The notes under the pieces were generated by a model. It saw only the letters and a list, made by a program, of their open reading frames with translations. It was not told the DNA's origin and searched no databases. DNA of 64,000 nt from Tabrizicola flagellatus (GTDB lineage Bacteria > Pseudomonadota > Alphaproteobacteria > Rhodobacterales > Rhodobacteraceae): contig NZ_VMDU01000006.1 of the NCBI RefSeq assembly GCF_008271465.1, positions 1 through 64,000 on the forward strand, in the 5' to 3' direction. A program made the translations under genes and the position numbers. Within the stretch, counting starts at the first letter, position 1; every line of letters begins with the position of its first letter. This document shows positions 10,661 to 24,930 of this stretch, in pieces.

Positions 10661-11841
10661 TCAATCCGCTGCGGCTGAGGCGGCTACCAGCACCTGCCGC
10701 AGGGCCGTTTCCATGAGGGGCACCGGATTGCCCTTCATCGACGAGGCCGAGAGCGCCGCCCCCGCGATCTCGGCATGGCGGGCGGGCTCTACCCCCAGCG
10801 CGGCAAGGTCCGGCAGGCCCGAGACCCGGGCCCAGGCCTGCAGCGCCAGGGGGGCCTCGTCGGCGGTCACGCCCAGCACCTCGGCGAGGATCGCGCAGAC
10901 TTCGTCCAGCCGGGCGCGCGCCGCGCCCATGGCCGCCGCCCGGTTCGCGGCCAGGACCGGACCCAGGAGCGCCCCGCAGATCGCGCCATGGGCCGCGCCC
11001 GTCATCCCGCCGATCACTCCGGCCAGCCCGTGCACCGCGCCAAGACCTGCATTGGCCAGCGCCAGCCCGCCGCAGAGGCTGGTCCAGGCCATCCGGTCGC
11101 GCGCCGCTGCGTCCTCGTCCTGCATCAGCCGGATCAGCGCCGCGAGCCCGGGCCCGATCGTGGGCCGCGCAAGCGCGTCGGTGTAGGGCGTCGCCTTGAC
11201 CGAGACATAGGGCTCGATCACCTGCGTCACTGCGTCGAGACCCGAGGCCAGCGTCACCCCCCGCGGGCAACCGTCCGTCAGCGCCGGATCGACGATGGCC
11301 AGCCGCGCCACCATCCGGTCGTCGCGCAAGGAAACCTTGCGACCCTCGACCGCGATGACCGCGTTCTTCGTCACCTCAGCCCCCGTCCCCGCCGTGGTCG
11401 GGATCGCGACGAAGGGCAGTGGATCGGCCGTCAGCGGCCGGCCCTTGCCCACGACTTCCAGGTGATCCAGCGGCCCGGAGGGCGCCGGGATCAGCGCCGC
11501 CAGCGCCTTGCCCAGGTCCAGCGCCGCCCCGCCGCCGAGGGCCACCACGCAGTCGGGGCGGTACGCGCGGGCGGTGGCCAGGGCGGCCTCGAGGTCGGCG
11601 AGGGAGGGTTCGCCCGCGCAGGGCAGGGCCAGGGTCTCCGGCCCCAGCGCCTCGATCAGCCAGGCGGCGCGGGCGGGGTTTGCGCCGTGGACGACCAGCA
11701 CGCGGCCACCGAAGGCGCGGATCAGACCTGGTGCCTTCGCCGCCTCGCCCCTGCCAAAGAGGATGCGGCCGGGCTGGGTGATGGCGAAGGCCGCTGGCAA
11801 CCCGGGAATTCTCGCCGAAAATTCCCGGGCGCGCGGAGCCG

Positions 11842-11845
<4 letters not shown>
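10661..11845 (-). CDS. Iron-containing alcohol dehydrogenase, coupled to glpK
   Basis: A 394-residue group III (Fe-type) alcohol dehydrogenase or maleylacetate-reductase-like protein. Motifs seen: the nucleotide-binding [14 protein letters not shown] (around residue 100), [19 protein letters not shown], and the metal-binding region with [11 protein letters not shown] and [11 protein letters not shown]. The ATG at 11845 overlaps the glpK stop as ATGA, so it should be translationally coupled to glycerol kinase, implying a glycerol-related job such as oxidation of glycerol, dihydroxyacetone or a propanediol. A 29-base palindrome lies in its first codons (11801-11829). The alternative is that translation really begins at a TTG just after that palindrome. 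Substrate cannot be decided from sequence. Confidence 0.88.
11801..11829. repeat. 29-base palindrome inside the alcohol dehydrogenase N-terminus
   Basis: CCCGGGAATT pairs with AATTCCCGGG around a TCG-c-CGA core, with a single mismatch. It encodes residues REFSARIPG in the annotated frame and starts about 13 bases after the glpK stop codon. A sister element with the same length and core lies at 41107-41135, between genes. Confidence 0.75.
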
Positions 11846-13326
<1,481 letters not shown>

Positions 13327-13348
13327 GTCTGTGGCCTGCCGGAAGATG

Positions 13349-13363
13349 TGTCCACGGTGGACA
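13349..13363. promoter_or_regulatory. 15-base palindrome upstream of glpK
   Basis: TGTCCACGGTGGACA, 23 bases before the glpK start codon. It is the exact reverse complement of the core of the hairpin at 9141-9155. It could be an operator or a small dispersed repeat. Confidence 0.35.
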
Positions 13364-13501
13364 ATCGCTGGAGTAGCAAGAATTACAAGGGCTTGGTCGC
13401 GGGCGTTAGGGAAATCTCAAGGTTTGGATCCGTGCCGGAAAACCCGTCGCGCGACGCGGAGTTCTTGAAAACTCCGGACCGGAGCCTTTGAAGGCTCCGA
13501 T

Positions 13502-13523
13502 CCGATTTCTTCGAAGAAATCGG
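13502..13523. repeat. TTCGAA-centred palindrome after glpV
   Basis: A perfect 22-base palindrome (CCGATTTC TTCGAAGAAATCGG). Two further imperfect inverted repeats (about 13457-13476 and 13480-13500) precede it, so the glpV-glpK gap is a string of hairpins. Confidence 0.7.
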
Positions 13524-13556
13524 TCCCGGGCGGAACGGGTGCGCGCCGCCCGGGAC
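13523..13556. terminator. Hairpin immediately downstream of glpV
   Basis: GTCCCGGGCGG pairs perfectly with CCGCCCGGGAC over 11 bases with a 12-base loop, beginning 10 bases after the glpV stop. It lacks a T-run. It probably protects the 3' end of the transporter message or attenuates read-through into glpK. Confidence 0.6.
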
Positions 13557-13565
13557 CATTTCGGC

Positions 13566-15287
<1,722 letters not shown>

Positions 15288-15368
15288 GTGAATCCTCCCA
15301 GATTTGAGACGTTTGCCTTGGTCTTGCCCGGTCCGGTGGCCCGATCCGGGGTCGTCAGTGCCCCTTGC

Positions 15369-15773
15369 CTACACCCAGCGGAAGACCGCGGCGGCATAGG
15401 CGAGGGAGAGGAGAAGCGCGCCCCAGAGTGCGTCGGGACCCGCGAAGTAGAGCCAGGCCAGGTGGATGAAGGCCGAGCCCAGAAGGGTGATGAACAGCCG
15501 GTCGCCGCGCGTCGTCTCGATCCGCAGGATGCCCACGCGGGGGGTCTCCGGGAAGCGGATGGCGAGCAGCGTCATCAGGATGAGAAGCGCGGCGATGCAC
15601 CAGAAGAACAGCGCGACGGGGAAGGTCCAGGCCATCCAGAAGCCGGGGATCAGCTGGCCGGTCCAGTCCTTGACGCCATCCTTCACCGGCACGGCGGCGT
15701 AGAGCATGGCGAGGATGGCCAGCATGATCGCCGCGATGACGAGGTAGATCGTGGTCCAGCGCGAAGCGGTCAT
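15369..15773 (-). CDS. glpU: DUF2160 membrane protein of the glycerol transporter
   Basis: A 134-residue protein with four hydrophobic segments (TIYLVIAAIMLAILAMLYAAV, FPVALFFWCIAALLILMTLLA, LFITLLGSAFIHLAWLYF, LWGALLLSLAYAAAVF). Genes of this DUF2160 type sit between glpQ and glpV in glycerol ABC operons. Its precise role is unknown, probably an accessory membrane subunit. Its start lies 2 bases after the glpQ stop. Confidence 0.85.
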   Translation of the reverse strand: MTASRWTTIYLVIAAIMLAILAMLYAAVPVKDGVKDWTGQLIPGFWMAWTFPVALFFWCIAALLILMTLLAIRFPETPRVGILRIETTRGDRLFITLLGSAFIHLAWLYFAGPDALWGALLLSLAYAAAVFRWV

Positions 15774-15775
15774 GG

Positions 15776-16578
15776 TCACACCCTCCCCAGGGCGAAGCCC
15801 TTGGCGATGTAGTTGCGGACGAAGTAGATCACGAGCGCGCCCGGAACGATGGTCAGGACCCCGGCGGCGGCAAGCACGCCCCAGTCCATGCCCGAGGCGG
15901 ATACGGTCCGGGTCATCGTCGCGGCGATCGGCTTGGCGTCGGTGGTGGTCAGCGTGCGCGAGAGCAGAAGCTCGACCCAGGAGAACATGAAGCAGAAGAA
16001 GGCCGCGACGCCGATCCCGCTGGCGATGAGCGGCATGAAGATCTTCACGAAGAAGGTCGGGAAGGAATAGCCGTCGATATAGGCGGTCTCGTCGATTTCC
16101 TTGGGCACCCCGCGCATGAAGCCTTCCAGGATCCAGACGGCCAGCGGCACGTTGAACAGGCAATGCGCCAGCGCGACCGCGATGTGGGTATCGATCAGGT
16201 TCATCGCGGAATAGAGCTGGAAGAAGGGCAGCGCAAAGACGGCCGGGGGGGCCATGCGGTTCGTAAGCAGCCAGAAGAACAGGTGCTTGTCGCCCATGAA
16301 GCTGTAGCGGCTGAAGGCATAGGCCGCGGGCAGGGCCACGGTGATCGAGATGACCGTGTTCAGCACCACATAGATCAGGCTGTTGACATAGCCCATGTAC
16401 CAGGACGGGTCGGTCAGGATGACCATGTAGTTGCGGAAGGTCAGGTTCTGCGGGAACAGCGTGAAGGACGAGGTGATCTCGGTGTTCGTCTTCAGGCTCA
16501 TGTTCACCAGCCAGTAGATCGGCACCAGCAGGAACAGCAGATAGATCGTCATCACGATGGCATTGGACCGGATGCGCA

Positions 16579-16579
<1 letters not shown>
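15776..16579 (-). CDS. glpQ: Glycerol ABC transporter permease
   Basis: A 267-residue inner-membrane permease of the MalG type with six predicted helices. The cytoplasmic EAA loop that docks on the ATPases is visible as GVPKEIDETAYIDGYSF. The ATG overlaps the stop of glpP (TGATG), so the two permeases are translationally coupled. Confidence 0.92.
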
Positions 16580-17451
<872 letters not shown>

Positions 17452-17454
17452 GGC

Positions 17455-18525
17455 TCAGCTCCCCAGCGGCGCGACGCGCCAGTCGTTGGCATAGACGTTG
17501 ATCTTGGCGGGCGCGAAGGCGACGCGGGGGTAGGGCGGAACGGTCATCCCCTCGGGCAGGATCGCGTTCAGCGGCTGGCCATGGAATTCTGCCCGGACGA
17601 TGCGATGGCGGCCCACGTCCTCGACCCGTTTCACGGTGACCGGCAGCCCTTCGTCCGAAATGGCGACATAGTCCGGGCGGATGCCGATCTGGGTGCGGCC
17701 AGTTGTTGGCCCGTAGGCCGCACCCAGCGGCACCGAGACGCCTTGCAGGCGCGCCTCGGATCCTGCGATCTCGGCGTCGAGGAGGTTCATCCCCGGCGAG
17801 CCGATGAAATAGCCGACGAAGGTATGGGCCGGGGTCTCGAACAGCTCTTCCGGCGTGCCCATCTGGACGACGCGGCCCTCGTGCATCACCACGACCTTGT
17901 CCGCGAAGGTCAGCGCCTCGGTCTGGTCGTGGGTGACGTAGATCATCGTGTGGCCGAATTCGCGGTGCAGCGATTTCAGCTGCGTGCGCAGTTCCCATTT
18001 CATGTGGGGGTCGATGACGGTGAGCGGCTCGTCGAAGAGGATCGCGTTCACGTCCTCGCGCACCATGCCGCGGCCGAGGCTGATCTTCTGCTTGGCATCC
18101 GCGGTCAGCCCGCGCGCCTTGCGGTTCAGGTCGGCCTCCATGCCGATCATCTTCGCGATCTGGTCCACCCGGCGGGCGATATAGGCCGCATCCATGCCCC
18201 GGTTGCGCAGCGGAAAGGCCAGATTGTCGCGCACGGTCATCGTGTCGTAGACCACCGGGAACTGGAACACCTGCGCGATGTTGCGTTCCGTGGTCGGCGC
18301 GTCGGTCACGTCGCGGTCGCCGAACAGCACCCGGCCCTGGCTGGGGCGCAGAAGGCCCGAGATGATGTTCAGAAGCGTGGTCTTGCCGCAGCCCGAGGCG
18401 CCGAGCAGCGCATAGGCCCCGCCGTCGTCCCAGACATGGTCCATCTCCTTCAGCGCATAATCCGCGTCCGAGGTCGGGTTCGGCAGGTAGCTGTGGGCCA
18501 GGTTGGAAAGCGTGATCCGGGACAT
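17455..18525 (-). CDS. glpT: Glycerol ABC transporter ATPase, non-canonical signature
   Basis: A 356-residue MalK-like ATPase. Walker A is GASGCGKTT and Walker B is AILFDEP, with the switch histidine in YVTHDQTEAL and a C-terminal TOBE-like domain. The usual LSGGQ signature is replaced by LTADAKQKISLGRGMV, so the signature side of one ATP site is degenerate. I believe this is characteristic of GlpT, which is thought to act with the canonical GlpS as a heterodimer. The ATG at 18525 is chosen because it lies next to the glpS stop (18527). Confidence 0.9.
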   Translation of the reverse strand: MSRITLSNLAHSYLPNPTSDADYALKEMDHVWDDGGAYALLGASGCGKTTLLNIISGLLRPSQGRVLFGDRDVTDAPTTERNIAQVFQFPVVYDTMTVRDNLAFPLRNRGMDAAYIARRVDQIAKMIGMEADLNRKARGLTADAKQKISLGRGMVREDVNAILFDEPLTVIDPHMKWELRTQLKSLHREFGHTMIYVTHDQTEALTFADKVVVMHEGRVVQMGTPEELFETPAHTFVGYFIGSPGMNLLDAEIAGSEARLQGVSVPLGAAYGPTTGRTQIGIRPDYVAISDEGLPVTVKRVEDVGRHRIVRAEFHGQPLNAILPEGMTVPPYPRVAFAPAKINVYANDWRVAPLGS

Positions 18526-18526
18526 G

Positions 18527-19615
<1,089 letters not shown>

Positions 19616-19625
19616 TCCCAGCCCC

Positions 19626-21215
19626 CTATTCCGCCGCCGGGCGCGCGGCCCGGGCGGCGTCCGCCATGAAGCGGTCCAAAGTCTCGATCTGGTCGGCGGT
19701 CATCCGCAGGCCCAGCTTGGAGCGCCGCCAGACCACGTCGGCCGCGCTGCTTGCGTATTCGTGGTTCATCAGCCAGCGCACCTCGGCTTCGCTGAGCGTG
19801 GCGCCGAAGTCCTGGCCCAGCGCCTCGGCTGTGGTGGCGCTGCCCAGGATCCGTTCGGCGTCGGTCCCATAGGCGCGCACCAGTCGAGCAGCCCAGTAGT
19901 CGGTCAGGAACGGGTGGTTCTGCTTCAGCCGCGCGGTCAGCGCCGCCACCCCGTCATGCGGGAAGTCGCCGCCCGGCAAGGGCACGCGGGCCGTCCATGC
20001 AGCTTTCGCGTGCGGAAAGAAGGGCGCGAGTTTCGCCAGCGCGGATTCGGCCAGGCGGCGATAGGTGGTGATCTTGCCGCCGAAGACGTTCAGAAGCGGT
20101 GCGCCGTTCCGGTCGAGCGACAGGACATAGTCGCGCGTCGCCGCCGTGGCCGACTTGGCGCCGTCGTTGTAGAGCGGCCGGACGCCGGAATAGGTCCAGA
20201 CCACGTCGTCGCGCGTCACCGGACGGTCGAAATACTCCGAGGCGAAGGCCAGGAGATAATCGCGCTCTTCGTCGGTGCAATGGGCATCCCGGGGGGCGCC
20301 CTTGTGGTCCTTGTCGGTGGTGCCGATCAGGGTGAAGTCCTGTTCGTAGGGAATGGCGAAGATGATCCGCCCATCCGAGCCCTGGAAGAAGTAGCAGCGG
20401 TCGTGGTCGAAAAGCCTTTTCGTCACGATGTGCGATCCCCGGACCAGTCGCACGCCTTCCGACGAGTTGATCCGGGCCACGTTGCGGATTACCTCTTCGA
20501 CCCAGGGTCCGCCGGCGTTCACCAGGGCGCGGGCCCGGTGGATTTCGCGGCCGTGGGGCCCTTCGGTGGTGACCTGCCAGAGATCCCCCTGGCGGTCGGC
20601 GCTGGTGACGCGGGTGCGGGTCAGGATGCGCGCGCCGCGCTGCGCCGCGTCGCGGGCGTTCAGCGCGACGAGCCGCGAATCCTCGACCCAGCAGTCGGAG
20701 TATTCGAAGGCCTTGGTGAACTTCGGCTTCAGCGGCCGCCCGGCGGGATCATTGCGCAGGTCCAGCGTGCGCGTCGCGGGCAGGATCTTGCGCCCGCCCA
20801 TCGTGTCGTAGAGGAACAGCCCCAGCCGGATCAGCCAGTCGGGCCGCCGCCCGCGCGCCCAGGGCATGACCCAGCCGAGGAGCCGCGAGGTCGGCGTGTC
20901 GCTGTCGAAGCGCATGTCGGGCGAGAGCGGCAGGACGAAGCGCATGGGCCAGCTGATGTGCGGCATGGCGACGAGGAGCGTCTCGCGTTCCTCCAGCGCC
21001 TCGCGGACGAGGCGGAACTCGAAATATTCGAGGTAGCGCAAGCCGCCGTGAAACAGCTTGGTCGAGGCCGAGGAGGTGCCTTGCGCCAGGTCGCCCTGTT
21101 CGGCCAGCGTCACCGTAAGGCCGCGACCGACGGCATCGCGGGCGATGCCGCAGCCGTTGATCCCGCCGCCGATGATGAAAAGGTCGCTGACGACCCCGGC
21201 CGATGCCTCTGTCAC
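19626..21215 (-). CDS. glpD: Glycerol-3-phosphate dehydrogenase (FAD, membrane-associated)
   Basis: Aerobic GlpD oxidises sn-glycerol-3-phosphate to dihydroxyacetone phosphate and passes electrons to quinone. The 529-residue product has the FAD dinucleotide-binding loop LFIIGGGINGCGIARDAVGRG near the N-terminus, the family segment SSASTKLFHGGLRYLE, and LLNVFGGKITTYRRLAE in the substrate domain. The GTG at 21215 is preferred because GGAGGAA lies 5 bases before it; the longer ATG frame (21272) adds residues unlike GlpD. It heads the glp transporter operon and is divergent from glpR. Confidence 0.97.
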   Translation of the reverse strand: MTEASAGVVSDLFIIGGGINGCGIARDAVGRGLTVTLAEQGDLAQGTSSASTKLFHGGLRYLEYFEFRLVREALEERETLLVAMPHISWPMRFVLPLSPDMRFDSDTPTSRLLGWVMPWARGRRPDWLIRLGLFLYDTMGGRKILPATRTLDLRNDPAGRPLKPKFTKAFEYSDCWVEDSRLVALNARDAAQRGARILTRTRVTSADRQGDLWQVTTEGPHGREIHRARALVNAGGPWVEEVIRNVARINSSEGVRLVRGSHIVTKRLFDHDRCYFFQGSDGRIIFAIPYEQDFTLIGTTDKDHKGAPRDAHCTDEERDYLLAFASEYFDRPVTRDDVVWTYSGVRPLYNDGAKSATAATRDYVLSLDRNGAPLLNVFGGKITTYRRLAESALAKLAPFFPHAKAAWTARVPLPGGDFPHDGVAALTARLKQNHPFLTDYWAARLVRAYGTDAERILGSATTAEALGQDFGATLSEAEVRWLMNHEYASSAADVVWRRSKLGLRMTADQIETLDRFMADAARAARPAAE

Positions 21216-21274
21216 CTGAGTTCCTCCCCCGTCGCATAGCTGCGCCGAATGGCACCACGACGTCAATGACATTT

Positions 21275-21379
21275 TTTCGTTTTAGCGCGTTTTTATGTGA
21301 AACGAACATCTGCGCGCAAATTCCGGCGCCAACGCTGCGATTGCACGGTGATCTTTCTGCAAACGCAAACAAACGAAAC
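21275..21379. promoter_or_regulatory. Probable GlpR operator region between glpD and glpR
   Basis: The 247-base divergent intergenic region holds TTCGTTT at 21276-21282 and its inverse AAACGAA at 21300-21306, plus a third AAACGAA at 21371-21377 preceded by the related AAACGCAA. Repeated 7-mers of this kind are typical DeoR-family operators, and their position fits control of both glpD and glpR. The assignment is inferred from position and repetition. Confidence 0.55.
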
Positions 21380-21462
21380 GGATCGCACGGTTGCAGAAAA
21401 TCGCTGACAGGTGCTGTCCGTCGTGGCAGAAGGCGGGGAATCGCAGCGGGAAGGACCACGCA

Positions 21463-22224
21463 GTGGCGCTGAATTTCCGGCAGACCGAGATCCTGGAACT
21501 GGCCCGGGCCGAGGGTCGCGTCATGGTCGAGGACCTGGCGCAGCGCTTCGACGTGACCTTGCAGACGATCCGCCGCGACCTGGCCGATCTGGCCGATGCG
21601 GGGCATCTGGACCGGGTGCATGGCGGGGCGATGCTGCGGACAGGCGTGGCCAACATCGGCTACGAGGCGCGGCGGCGGATGAACGAGGGCGCCAAGGCCG
21701 CCATCGCCAAGGCCTGCGCGGCGGCTATCCCGGACAATTGCAGCCTGATCCTGAACCTCGGCACCACGACCGAGGCGGTGGCGCGCGAGCTTCTGACGCA
21801 TCGCAACATCACCGTCATCACCAACAACATGAACGTGGCGAACATCCTGGTCGCCAATCCGGGCTGCGAGATCGTGGTGGCCGGCGGCGCGCTGCGGCGG
21901 ACGGACGGGGGCCTGGTGGGCGAGCTGACCACCCAGTTCTTCGAGCAGTTCAAGGTCGATTACGCGGTGATCGGCGCCTCGGCGCTGGACCGCGACGGCG
22001 ACCTGCTGGACTTCGACCTGGCCGAGGTGCGGGTGTCGAAGGCGATCATCCGCCAGTCGCGCAAGGTGTTCCTGGTGGCCGACCATTCCAAGCTGGACCG
22101 CTCGGCTCCGGCGCGACTGGCCTCGCTGGCGGAAATCACCGCGCTATACACCGACCAGCCCCTGCCCGCAGAGCTCATGCGCAAATGCGCCGACTGGGGA
22201 ACCGAGGTGCAGGTCACCGGCTAG
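21463..22224 (+). CDS. glpR: DeoR-family repressor of glycerol genes
   Basis: A 253-residue regulator with an N-terminal DeoR helix-turn-helix (RVMVEDLAQRFDVTLQTIRR) and a C-terminal sugar-phosphate-sensing domain (LILNLGTTTEAVARELL, ITNNMNVANIL, EIVVAGGALRRTDGGLVG). GlpR-type repressors release DNA on binding glycerol-3-phosphate. The GTG start at 21463 has AAGGA 7 bases upstream and gives the family N-terminus ALNFRQTEILELAR. It is divergent from glpD. Confidence 0.95.
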   Translation: MALNFRQTEILELARAEGRVMVEDLAQRFDVTLQTIRRDLADLADAGHLDRVHGGAMLRTGVANIGYEARRRMNEGAKAAIAKACAAAIPDNCSLILNLGTTTEAVARELLTHRNITVITNNMNVANILVANPGCEIVVAGGALRRTDGGLVGELTTQFFEQFKVDYAVIGASALDRDGDLLDFDLAEVRVSKAIIRQSRKVFLVADHSKLDRSAPARLASLAEITALYTDQPLPAELMRKCADWGTEVQVTG

Positions 22225-23354
22225 GCCGCAAGGAGCGGCGCCATCTGGCGGGCAAAGCCGTCCGAGGCGACCCAGGTGCGCAGCCGGTCGAAGGCCTGCG
22301 AGGCGATCCGTTCGCGCAGCGGCGCGTCGCCCAGCAGGCGGCGCAGGACGTCGGACAGGTCCGACAGATCCCAGGCCAGGGGCACATAGGTCTCCCAGGG
22401 GACAAAGATGTCGGGGTTGGTCTCCACATGGCTCATGTCGGGTTTCAGCACCACCGCGCCCGAGATCACCGCCTCGAAATCGCGCCAGCAGACCTCGCCA
22501 TAGCCGAAGGGGCTGAAGCAGATCTTGCTGTGGCGCAGTTCGGACAGGAACTGCGCGATATGCACGCCCATGCCGCGCACCACGGTCATCCCGGAAAGAG
22601 CGGCGGCGGCCGCATCGGCCTCGGCCCGCATGGCACTGTACCAGGGCGTGCCGTTCACGTCGAAGCGCGCATGCAGGTCGATGTCGCGCCCCCGGAACGA
22701 GGGCGGGCGTTGCAGGAGGGTGGGCAGGATCGTGGGCGCGGTGACGAAGGACGGGCCGACGACCAGCTTGTCGAGGAAGCCGGTCGGGATCGGGAAGCAG
22801 ACCTCCGGCTCGGGCAGGTTCAGCCTGCGGGCATAGTGGTCCGTCAGGTTCGTGTCGCCCAGCGTCGGCCGGCCATAGGCGCCGCGGTCACGCAGCACAT
22901 GCTTCTTGACGTAGAGATCCACCGTGCCATCCATGCGCGCGGCATTGCGCAGGTCGGTCGGCGCGAACCAGTCGAGACAAGCGATCCGGGCGCCCGGATG
23001 GTCGTCCCGCAGCCGGTCGAACAGGCGGGCAAGATCGGTGTCGGATACGTCGAAGGGGGTCTGAAAGGCGACCACGGTCGCGCCCCGCGCGGCGACCGGG
23101 CGACCGGCCAGCATGTCGCCCAGATCCGCCTCGCGGATTTCGGTCCCGTAGAGCCGCATGAAGTCGGGGGCGTAATGGTGGAACGGATAGATCTGGCTTT
23201 GCGGCAACCGCTCGGGCTGGGTCACCAGGAGCAGGCGCGACCGCGCATCGGGCGAAAAGGGCTGCGCCATGGCCTGCCGGCGGAACCGGTCGGCCCGGCG
23301 GCGGTCGAGGAACTTGCGGATTCGGATGAGCTGTGCCTCAAGCGCCAAGGACAT
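22221..23354 (-). CDS. Glycosyltransferase-like protein
   Basis: A 377-residue protein whose C-terminal half resembles the glycosyltransferase 1-like or exostosin C-terminal domain: HIAQFLSELRHSKICFSPFGYGEVCWRDFEAVISGAVVLKPDMSHVETNPD contains the usual acidic residue in FEAVISGAV. The N-terminal half (LLLVTQPERLPQSQIYPF) is less recognisable. It overlaps the upstream amidotransferase gene by 17 bases, so the two act together, perhaps in assembling a surface glycan or glycoconjugate. The 3' end overlaps convergent glpR by 4 bases. Confidence 0.7.
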   Translation of the reverse strand: MSLALEAQLIRIRKFLDRRRADRFRRQAMAQPFSPDARSRLLLVTQPERLPQSQIYPFHHYAPDFMRLYGTEIREADLGDMLAGRPVAARGATVVAFQTPFDVSDTDLARLFDRLRDDHPGARIACLDWFAPTDLRNAARMDGTVDLYVKKHVLRDRGAYGRPTLGDTNLTDHYARRLNLPEPEVCFPIPTGFLDKLVVGPSFVTAPTILPTLLQRPPSFRGRDIDLHARFDVNGTPWYSAMRAEADAAAAALSGMTVVRGMGVHIAQFLSELRHSKICFSPFGYGEVCWRDFEAVISGAVVLKPDMSHVETNPDIFVPWETYVPLAWDLSDLSDVLRRLLGDAPLRERIASQAFDRLRTWVASDGFARQMAPLLAA

Positions 23355-24930
23355 CGGTCACCACCCTTTCGCCTTTCGGCGCCTTGCTCCGAAGCCGGTC
23401 CTCGAGCGCGATGAGCCGTCGGGCTTCGTCGGCAGTCATCGTCGTGACGAAATGGTCGTGCAGCCGGTAGATGTCGGCGGGTTTGCGGTGCAGCGGCTGT
23501 CGGGACAAGAGCTGACGCATCGCCCCGATCGGTCGGTCCGGTTGCGCCATTGCCGCCACGCGCAGGCCGTCCAGCAGGTTTGCCATCCGCGCCCAGCGCA
23601 GGCGCGGCAGGGGCGGGTTGCGGAACCCTTCGGCATAGGGAATGTCGGCGAAGGCCGGATAGGCCCGGGCGATGGCGTCGTCGTGCAGCCGCTGGTCGCG
23701 CGTGACCGCAAAGGGCAGCGAAAGGCCCAGTTCCACGAACTCGGGCGAAAGGAAGGGGCAGCCGACCCGCGCCGCGGGGCCGAGGATGCCGGTCGAGACG
23801 AAGGCGATCTCGCGCCGCGTCCGGTTCCAGAACCAGAAGGCCTGATATGGGTCGGGCGCGGCGTCGAAGGCGCGGATCGCCTCGGCGATGCGGGCGATGG
23901 CGGCCTCTTCGAGGTCGGGCGAATGGATCGCCCCGGCCCCGCCCGGATGACCGGGGCGGCTGATGACGCTGCCGTGGCCTGCGACGAGGCGACGGGCGAT
24001 GCCGTCATAGTCGCCCTGGCGGGCACGGTCGAAGAAATCGGCCGCCGAATCGTCGGGATTGGTCAGGATGTCGCCGCCGATCCCGTCCAATGCCGCCACA
24101 CCCGGAGTGCCGGAGAGGTAGTCGTGCATCGGCATCATCTGCGCATGTTCGTCGGCGCAGAACTGGGTCAGGAGCATCGCGCGCAGCGCATCGCGCAGCC
24201 GGCGGCGCGGATGGCCGAGCAGGCCGTGGCGCACGCCCCCCCGTTCCGTCAGCGCCCGCGCCGCCTGCACCTCGCGATCCAGGATCTGCCCCCCCTGATG
24301 AAAGGTTGCCGCCATGTCGGGCTTGCGGCCCTGGTGCAGCATTTCCAGAAGGATGTGGCGCGAATCCCGGCCGCCGGACAGCGGCAGGACGACCGGCCCG
24401 TCCCAGTCGGCCAGAAAGCGGCGGATGGCTGCGCGCGGCACCTCGATGAAGGCTTCGACCGCCTGCGACCGGCTCAACCCGGCCTCGCGCGGGATGGGCA
24501 GGTTGCCGGAAACGCTTGCCACCCCGTCGCGCCAGACCAGCCTGCCAGCGGGAGGCAGCACCTTGATGTGCCGGAAGGGCGTGTCCTCTCCCAGAAAGTG
24601 CCCGATGCGGTGAAAGACGGCCAGAGCAACGGGGTCCGGTTCGGCATCGGCCCCAAGCGCCAGGAGTTGCAGGATCGAGGCCGAGACGGCGATCTCGGAC
24701 CCCTTGCTGTAATAGAACAGGCTGAAATAGCCCAGTGCATCGACCTCGGCGGTCAGGGTGCGGCCGTCCCAGTCCCAGCCGCCATGCAGGCCGAGCGCGG
24801 TATCCGGCGGCGTGGGTCGGTGGCCGAGCCGGGCCGTTGCAGCACCGGACAGCGCCACCCCGGCCGGCCCGTGGCGCAGATGCAGGACCGGGGCAAGGGC
24901 TGCGCAAGGCATGACGGCAACGCGGCGCAC
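23338..24930 (-). CDS. Asparagine-synthetase-like amidotransferase
   Basis: About 530 residues. The C-terminal two thirds form an asparagine synthase domain with the ATP pyrophosphatase loop LPLSGGRDSRHILLEML. The N-terminal third looks like a remnant of the class II glutaminase domain (YFSLFYYSKGSEIAVSASIL, VLPPAGRLVW) but does not begin with the catalytic cysteine, so glutamine-dependent ammonia release is unlikely. Enzymes like this often amidate a carboxylate on a sugar or peptide. The start is uncertain: GTG at 24930 has GAGG 5 bases upstream; ATG at 24912 is also possible. Co-oriented and overlapping with the glycosyltransferase gene. Confidence 0.75.
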   Translation of the reverse strand: MRRVAVMPCAALAPVLHLRHGPAGVALSGAATARLGHRPTPPDTALGLHGGWDWDGRTLTAEVDALGYFSLFYYSKGSEIAVSASILQLLALGADAEPDPVALAVFHRIGHFLGEDTPFRHIKVLPPAGRLVWRDGVASVSGNLPIPREAGLSRSQAVEAFIEVPRAAIRRFLADWDGPVVLPLSGGRDSRHILLEMLHQGRKPDMAATFHQGGQILDREVQAARALTERGGVRHGLLGHPRRRLRDALRAMLLTQFCADEHAQMMPMHDYLSGTPGVAALDGIGGDILTNPDDSAADFFDRARQGDYDGIARRLVAGHGSVISRPGHPGGAGAIHSPDLEEAAIARIAEAIRAFDAAPDPYQAFWFWNRTRREIAFVSTGILGPAARVGCPFLSPEFVELGLSLPFAVTRDQRLHDDAIARAYPAFADIPYAEGFRNPPLPRLRWARMANLLDGLRVAAMAQPDRPIGAMRQLLSRQPLHRKPADIYRLHDHFVTTMTADEARRLIALEDRLRSKAPKGERVVTDVLGA

